DNA of 64,000 nucleotides from VGJW01 sp035286125 (lineage in GTDB: Bacteria > Cyanobacteriota > Sericytochromatia > S15B-MN24 > VGJW01). The position numbers and the translations under genes were made by a program. The notes under the pieces are model-generated. The model had not been told where the DNA came from. It saw nothing but the letters and a program-made list of their open reading frames with translations, and did no database searches. The stretch spans positions 10,179-74,178 of the forward strand of contig JAYKIS010000086.1 in the NCBI GenBank assembly GCA_035286125.1, written 5' to 3'. This document shows, piece by piece, positions 61,752 through 64,000 of the stretch. Each line of letters starts with the position of its first letter. Positions within the stretch are counted from its first letter, which is position 1.

Positions 61752-62227
61752 TGCACGTCCTTACCCTTTTCCGGGCCGCGCTTGCTGCGAGCCTCGTGGC
61801 GCTGGCCCCGGCGCTCCCCGCCTTCGCGGCCGAAGGTCCGACGCTGGCCTTCGTCGATACGCAGCGCCTGCTGGCCCAGTACAAGGAAGCGCTGTCCTCC
61901 CAGGGCGAACTGCGCGGCAAGGCCGAGGCCTATCAGCGTGAGTTGTTGCGGCGCAATGAAGAGATCCAGAAGGCCCAGAAGGCCGGCAAGCCCGCCGGAG
62001 AGGTCGAGAAGATGACCAAGGAGGCCGAGCGGGTACTGCGTCCCAAGAAGGAAGCGGTCGAGGCGCTCGATCGTCGCCTGACGGAGCGCATCAAGGGCAA
62101 GATCCAGCGTGCGATTGCCGACGTGGCGCGGCGCAAGGGCATTGCCACCGTCGTCGACCGCCAGATCGTCCTGTTCGGTGGCCTTGACCTGACGGATGAG
62201 GTCCTGGCGAGGCTCAACGGCAAGTGA
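61751..62227 (+). CDS. Skp/OmpH-like periplasmic chaperone
   Basis: This 158-residue product has a signal peptide (LFRAALAASLVALAPALPAFA) and a helical hairpin of the OmpH family (TLAFVDTQRLLAQYKEALSS, then a long charged coiled coil 40-115, then ATVVDRQIVLFGGLDLTDEV). It would chaperone barrels from Sec to BamA. The ATG shares its A with the bamA stop, and the stop overlaps lpxD. Confidence 0.92.
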   Translation: MHVLTLFRAALAASLVALAPALPAFAAEGPTLAFVDTQRLLAQYKEALSSQGELRGKAEAYQRELLRRNEEIQKAQKAGKPAGEVEKMTKEAERVLRPKKEAVEALDRRLTERIKGKIQRAIADVARRKGIATVVDRQIVLFGGLDLTDEVLARLNGK

Positions 62228-63261
62228 GGCAGGCGCTCGCGGCAGGACCGGCGACCGGCATCAGCCTTGCGAGGCTGGCCGAGGCGACCGGTGGCACTGC
62301 CGTGGGTGATCCCGAGGCCCTGGTCGTCGGCGTTGCCGAGCCCGAACAGGCCGGTCCCGGGGACCTGGTGTTCCTGCTGGAGGATCGGCACGCCGCCCGT
62401 GTCCTGGCTTCTGCGGCCGGATTCGTCCTGGCCGCGACCTTGCCGGATGGGCGCCCGGGCGTGGCCGTTGCGCGCCCCCGCGAGGCGATGGCGCGGGTGA
62501 TGGCGCTCTTTGCGCCGCCGTTGCCGCCTCCTGGAGTCCATCCGACGGCCTTCGTCGACCCTTCGGCCACTTTGGGTGAGGCGGTCTCGATCGGACCGTT
62601 CGCCGTGGTCGGGGCGGGTGTGCGGATCGGCCGCGGCGCTGTCCTGCACGCCCGAGTCGTTCTCTACGACGGGGTCGACGTCGGCGAAGATGCCGTCCTG
62701 CATGCGGGTGCCGTGGTGCGGGAAGGTTGTGTCCTGGGGGACCGGGTCTGCCTGCAGCCGGGCGCCGTCGTGGGCTCGGATGGTTTCGGGGTCGTGCCGA
62801 CGGCCGAAGGCAACGTGCGCACGCCCCAGCTCGGACGGGTCGTGCTCGAGGCCGATGTCGAGATCGGCGCCAATGCGACGGTCGACAGGGCCACGTTGGG
62901 CGAGACGCGCATCGGTCGCGGCACCAAGCTCGACAACCTCGTCCATGTGGCCCACAACGTCCGTATCGGCCGCGACGGGATGATCGTGGCCCAGGCCGGC
63001 GTGGCCGGTTCCGCCACATTGGGCGACCGCGTGGTGATGGGTGGACAGACCGGTATTGTCGGTCACGTGCGCATCGGTGACGGCGTGGTCCTTGCGGCCC
63101 GTGGCGTGCTGACGAAGGACACGGCCGCGCCTGGCGTGCATTCGGGCTTTCCCGCCCGCCCCCACCGGGAGGAGCTGCGGCGCCAGGCTCTTCCCCAGCA
63201 GTTGTCCAGACGTCTTGACCAGCTCGAGGAGCGCCTGCGCTCCCCGGGGCCCGTGGAGTAG
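62224..63261 (+). CDS. lpxD: UDP-3-O-acylglucosamine N-acyltransferase LpxD
   Basis: The 345-residue enzyme performs the third step of lipid A synthesis. An N-terminal uridine-binding domain (~15-100) precedes a left-handed beta-helix of hexapeptide repeats (VVGAGVRIGRGAVLHARVVL, VSIGPFAVVG). The catalytic His is in LVHVAHNVRIG; the family stretch GSDGFGVVPTAEG is present. GTG start overlaps the skp stop (GTGA). The C-terminal tail is helical and charged. Confidence 0.95.
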   Translation: MRQALAAGPATGISLARLAEATGGTAVGDPEALVVGVAEPEQAGPGDLVFLLEDRHAARVLASAAGFVLAATLPDGRPGVAVARPREAMARVMALFAPPLPPPGVHPTAFVDPSATLGEAVSIGPFAVVGAGVRIGRGAVLHARVVLYDGVDVGEDAVLHAGAVVREGCVLGDRVCLQPGAVVGSDGFGVVPTAEGNVRTPQLGRVVLEADVEIGANATVDRATLGETRIGRGTKLDNLVHVAHNVRIGRDGMIVAQAGVAGSATLGDRVVMGGQTGIVGHVRIGDGVVLAARGVLTKDTAAPGVHSGFPARPHREELRRQALPQQLSRRLDQLEERLRSPGPVE

Positions 63262-63266
63262 CCGCC

Positions 63267-64000
63267 ATGTCGTCCCCATTGTCCTTGTCCTGCCAAGCCA
63301 CGCTGGCCCGGCCGGTCCTGTTGCCCGGCGTCGGCCTGCACTCCGGCGAGCCCGTGAACGTGCGAATCCTGCCTGCCCCGGTCAACCACGGCCTTGTCTT
63401 CCTGCGCGAGGACCTGCCGGGTCGGCCGCGTATCCCTGCCCGCACCGCCTTCGTGACCGAGACGACCCTCTCGACGACCTTGGGTCGGGGCAACGCCACC
63501 GTCAGGACCGTCGAGCATCTCCTGGCGGCGTTGTACACATTGGGAGTCACCAATGCCCTGCTGGCGGTCGACGGGCCCGAGGTGCCAGCGCTGGACGGCT
63601 CGTCGATGCCGGTCGTCAGGGCTGTCGAGGCCGTGGGCCTGGCGCTGCAGGATGCCCCGGTCCGCATCTTGCGGGTGCTGACGCCTGTCTCGGTTGTTCG
63701 TGATGACAGGCGGGTCGCGGTCGAGCCTGCGGATGCGCCCTGGATCCGCTACCAGGTGGATTACGGTCATCCTCTGGCTGGACCGCAGGCGATGCGCATC
63801 CCGGTCGAGCGGGACGCGTTGGTGCGCGAGGTTCTCGATGCGCGGACCTTCTGCCTCGAGGTCGAGGCCGAGCGGATGCGCGCGATGGGCCTTGCCCGGG
63901 GCGGGTCCGTCGATAATGCCGTCGTCGTGCATGACCATGGCACGTCGACACCGCTGCGCCACCCGGACGAGTTCGTGCGGCACAAGATCCTCGACCTGGT
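63267..64000 (+). CDS. lpxC: UDP-3-O-acyl-N-acetylglucosamine deacetylase LpxC (cut by window edge)
   Basis: The frame starts at 63267, 5 bases after lpxD, and remains open to the window end (244 codons, roughly 85% of the usual length). LpxC is the committed zinc deacetylase of lipid A synthesis. Visible motifs are GVGLHSGEPVNVRI, VRTVEHLLAALYTLGV (first zinc His), DGPEVPALDGSSMPVV and, at the edge, FVRHKILDLV (second zinc His and Asp). In many diderm Terrabacteria lpxC is followed by fabZ, lpxA and lpxB, which I would expect beyond 64000. Confidence 0.95.
   Translation, partial: MSSPLSLSCQATLARPVLLPGVGLHSGEPVNVRILPAPVNHGLVFLREDLPGRPRIPARTAFVTETTLSTTLGRGNATVRTVEHLLAALYTLGVTNALLAVDGPEVPALDGSSMPVVRAVEAVGLALQDAPVRILRVLTPVSVVRDDRRVAVEPADAPWIRYQVDYGHPLAGPQAMRIPVERDALVREVLDARTFCLEVEAERMRAMGLARGGSVDNAVVVHDHGTSTPLRHPDEFVRHKILDL

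Overview
Organism. The window is uniformly GC-rich, densely packed and bacterial. An LPS-type outer membrane is indicated by lptA, lptC, two lptF/lptG genes, lptD, lnt, bamA, a Skp-like gene, lpxD and lpxC. Other genes and gene orders are typical of the Firmicutes/Cyanobacteria side of the tree: cysS-mrnC-rlmB, trmFO-topA-dprA, tilS-ftsH, mutS2, a two-domain KaiC-like ATPase, an Omp85 protein with about three POTRA domains, and cyanobacterial-style Ser/Thr kinase, PP2C and FHA genes. My inference is a diderm, flagellated, non-photosynthetic relative of Cyanobacteria (Sericytochromatia/Melainabacteria-like). Nothing in the window proves the phylum.

Layout. 1-5.9 kb (minus): a truncated secreted protein, a helical unknown, xerC and tdk. 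6-14.6 kb: a HEAT protein, a KaiC-like ATPase with a histidine kinase, then trmFO, topA, dprA, a small lipoprotein and a ribbon-helix-helix-like protein. 14.9-16.8 kb (plus): two coupled lipoproteins, one with a (GGAA)n tract. 16.8-27.7 kb: a head-to-head LPS transport island, lnt-lptC-lptA leftward and lptF-lptG-lptD-lipoprotein-TPR rightward. 27.7-31 kb: an accessory patch with a pre-toxin-like protein, a frameshifted small gene and a sulfatase-modifying-factor/LecA-like lectin fusion lipoprotein. 31-34.9 kb: active kinase, pseudokinase-PP2C fusion, FHA protein and TlpA-like thioredoxin. 35-42 kb: a degenerate serine recombinase with an AT-rich palindromic control region, mutS2, a membrane protein, a secreted endonuclease I, an SRPBCC protein and a TolB-like lipoprotein. 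42-47.3 kb: a membrane-anchored unknown, HD and CBS proteins, cysS-mrnC-rlmB. 47.4-51.5 kb (minus): tRNA-Ser, purine nucleoside phosphorylase, tRNA-Met, tilS and ftsH as an apparent mixed operon. 51.5-55.4 kb: flagellin and a TPR-glycosyltransferase. 55.5-58.3 kb: a 6S-like RNA, tsaE-tsaB-rimI and a CorC-like protein. 58.5-64 kb: an RMD1/DUF155-like membrane protein, then bamA-skp-lpxD-lpxC running off the window.

How they work together. Two regions build the outer membrane: lipid A synthesis with barrel assembly (59.7-64 kb) and LPS export (16.8-26.6 kb). Coupling by overlapping stop/start codons is pervasive (ATGA, GTGA, TTGA, TGATG), so TTG and GTG starts are common and several true starts lie inside longer open frames. 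The items most worth a second look are the kinase/pseudokinase-phosphatase/FHA operon, the lectin fusion, the 6S-like RNA, the tRNA-protein operon, the CsrA-like flagellin leader and the recombinase with its CTTAAG palindromes.
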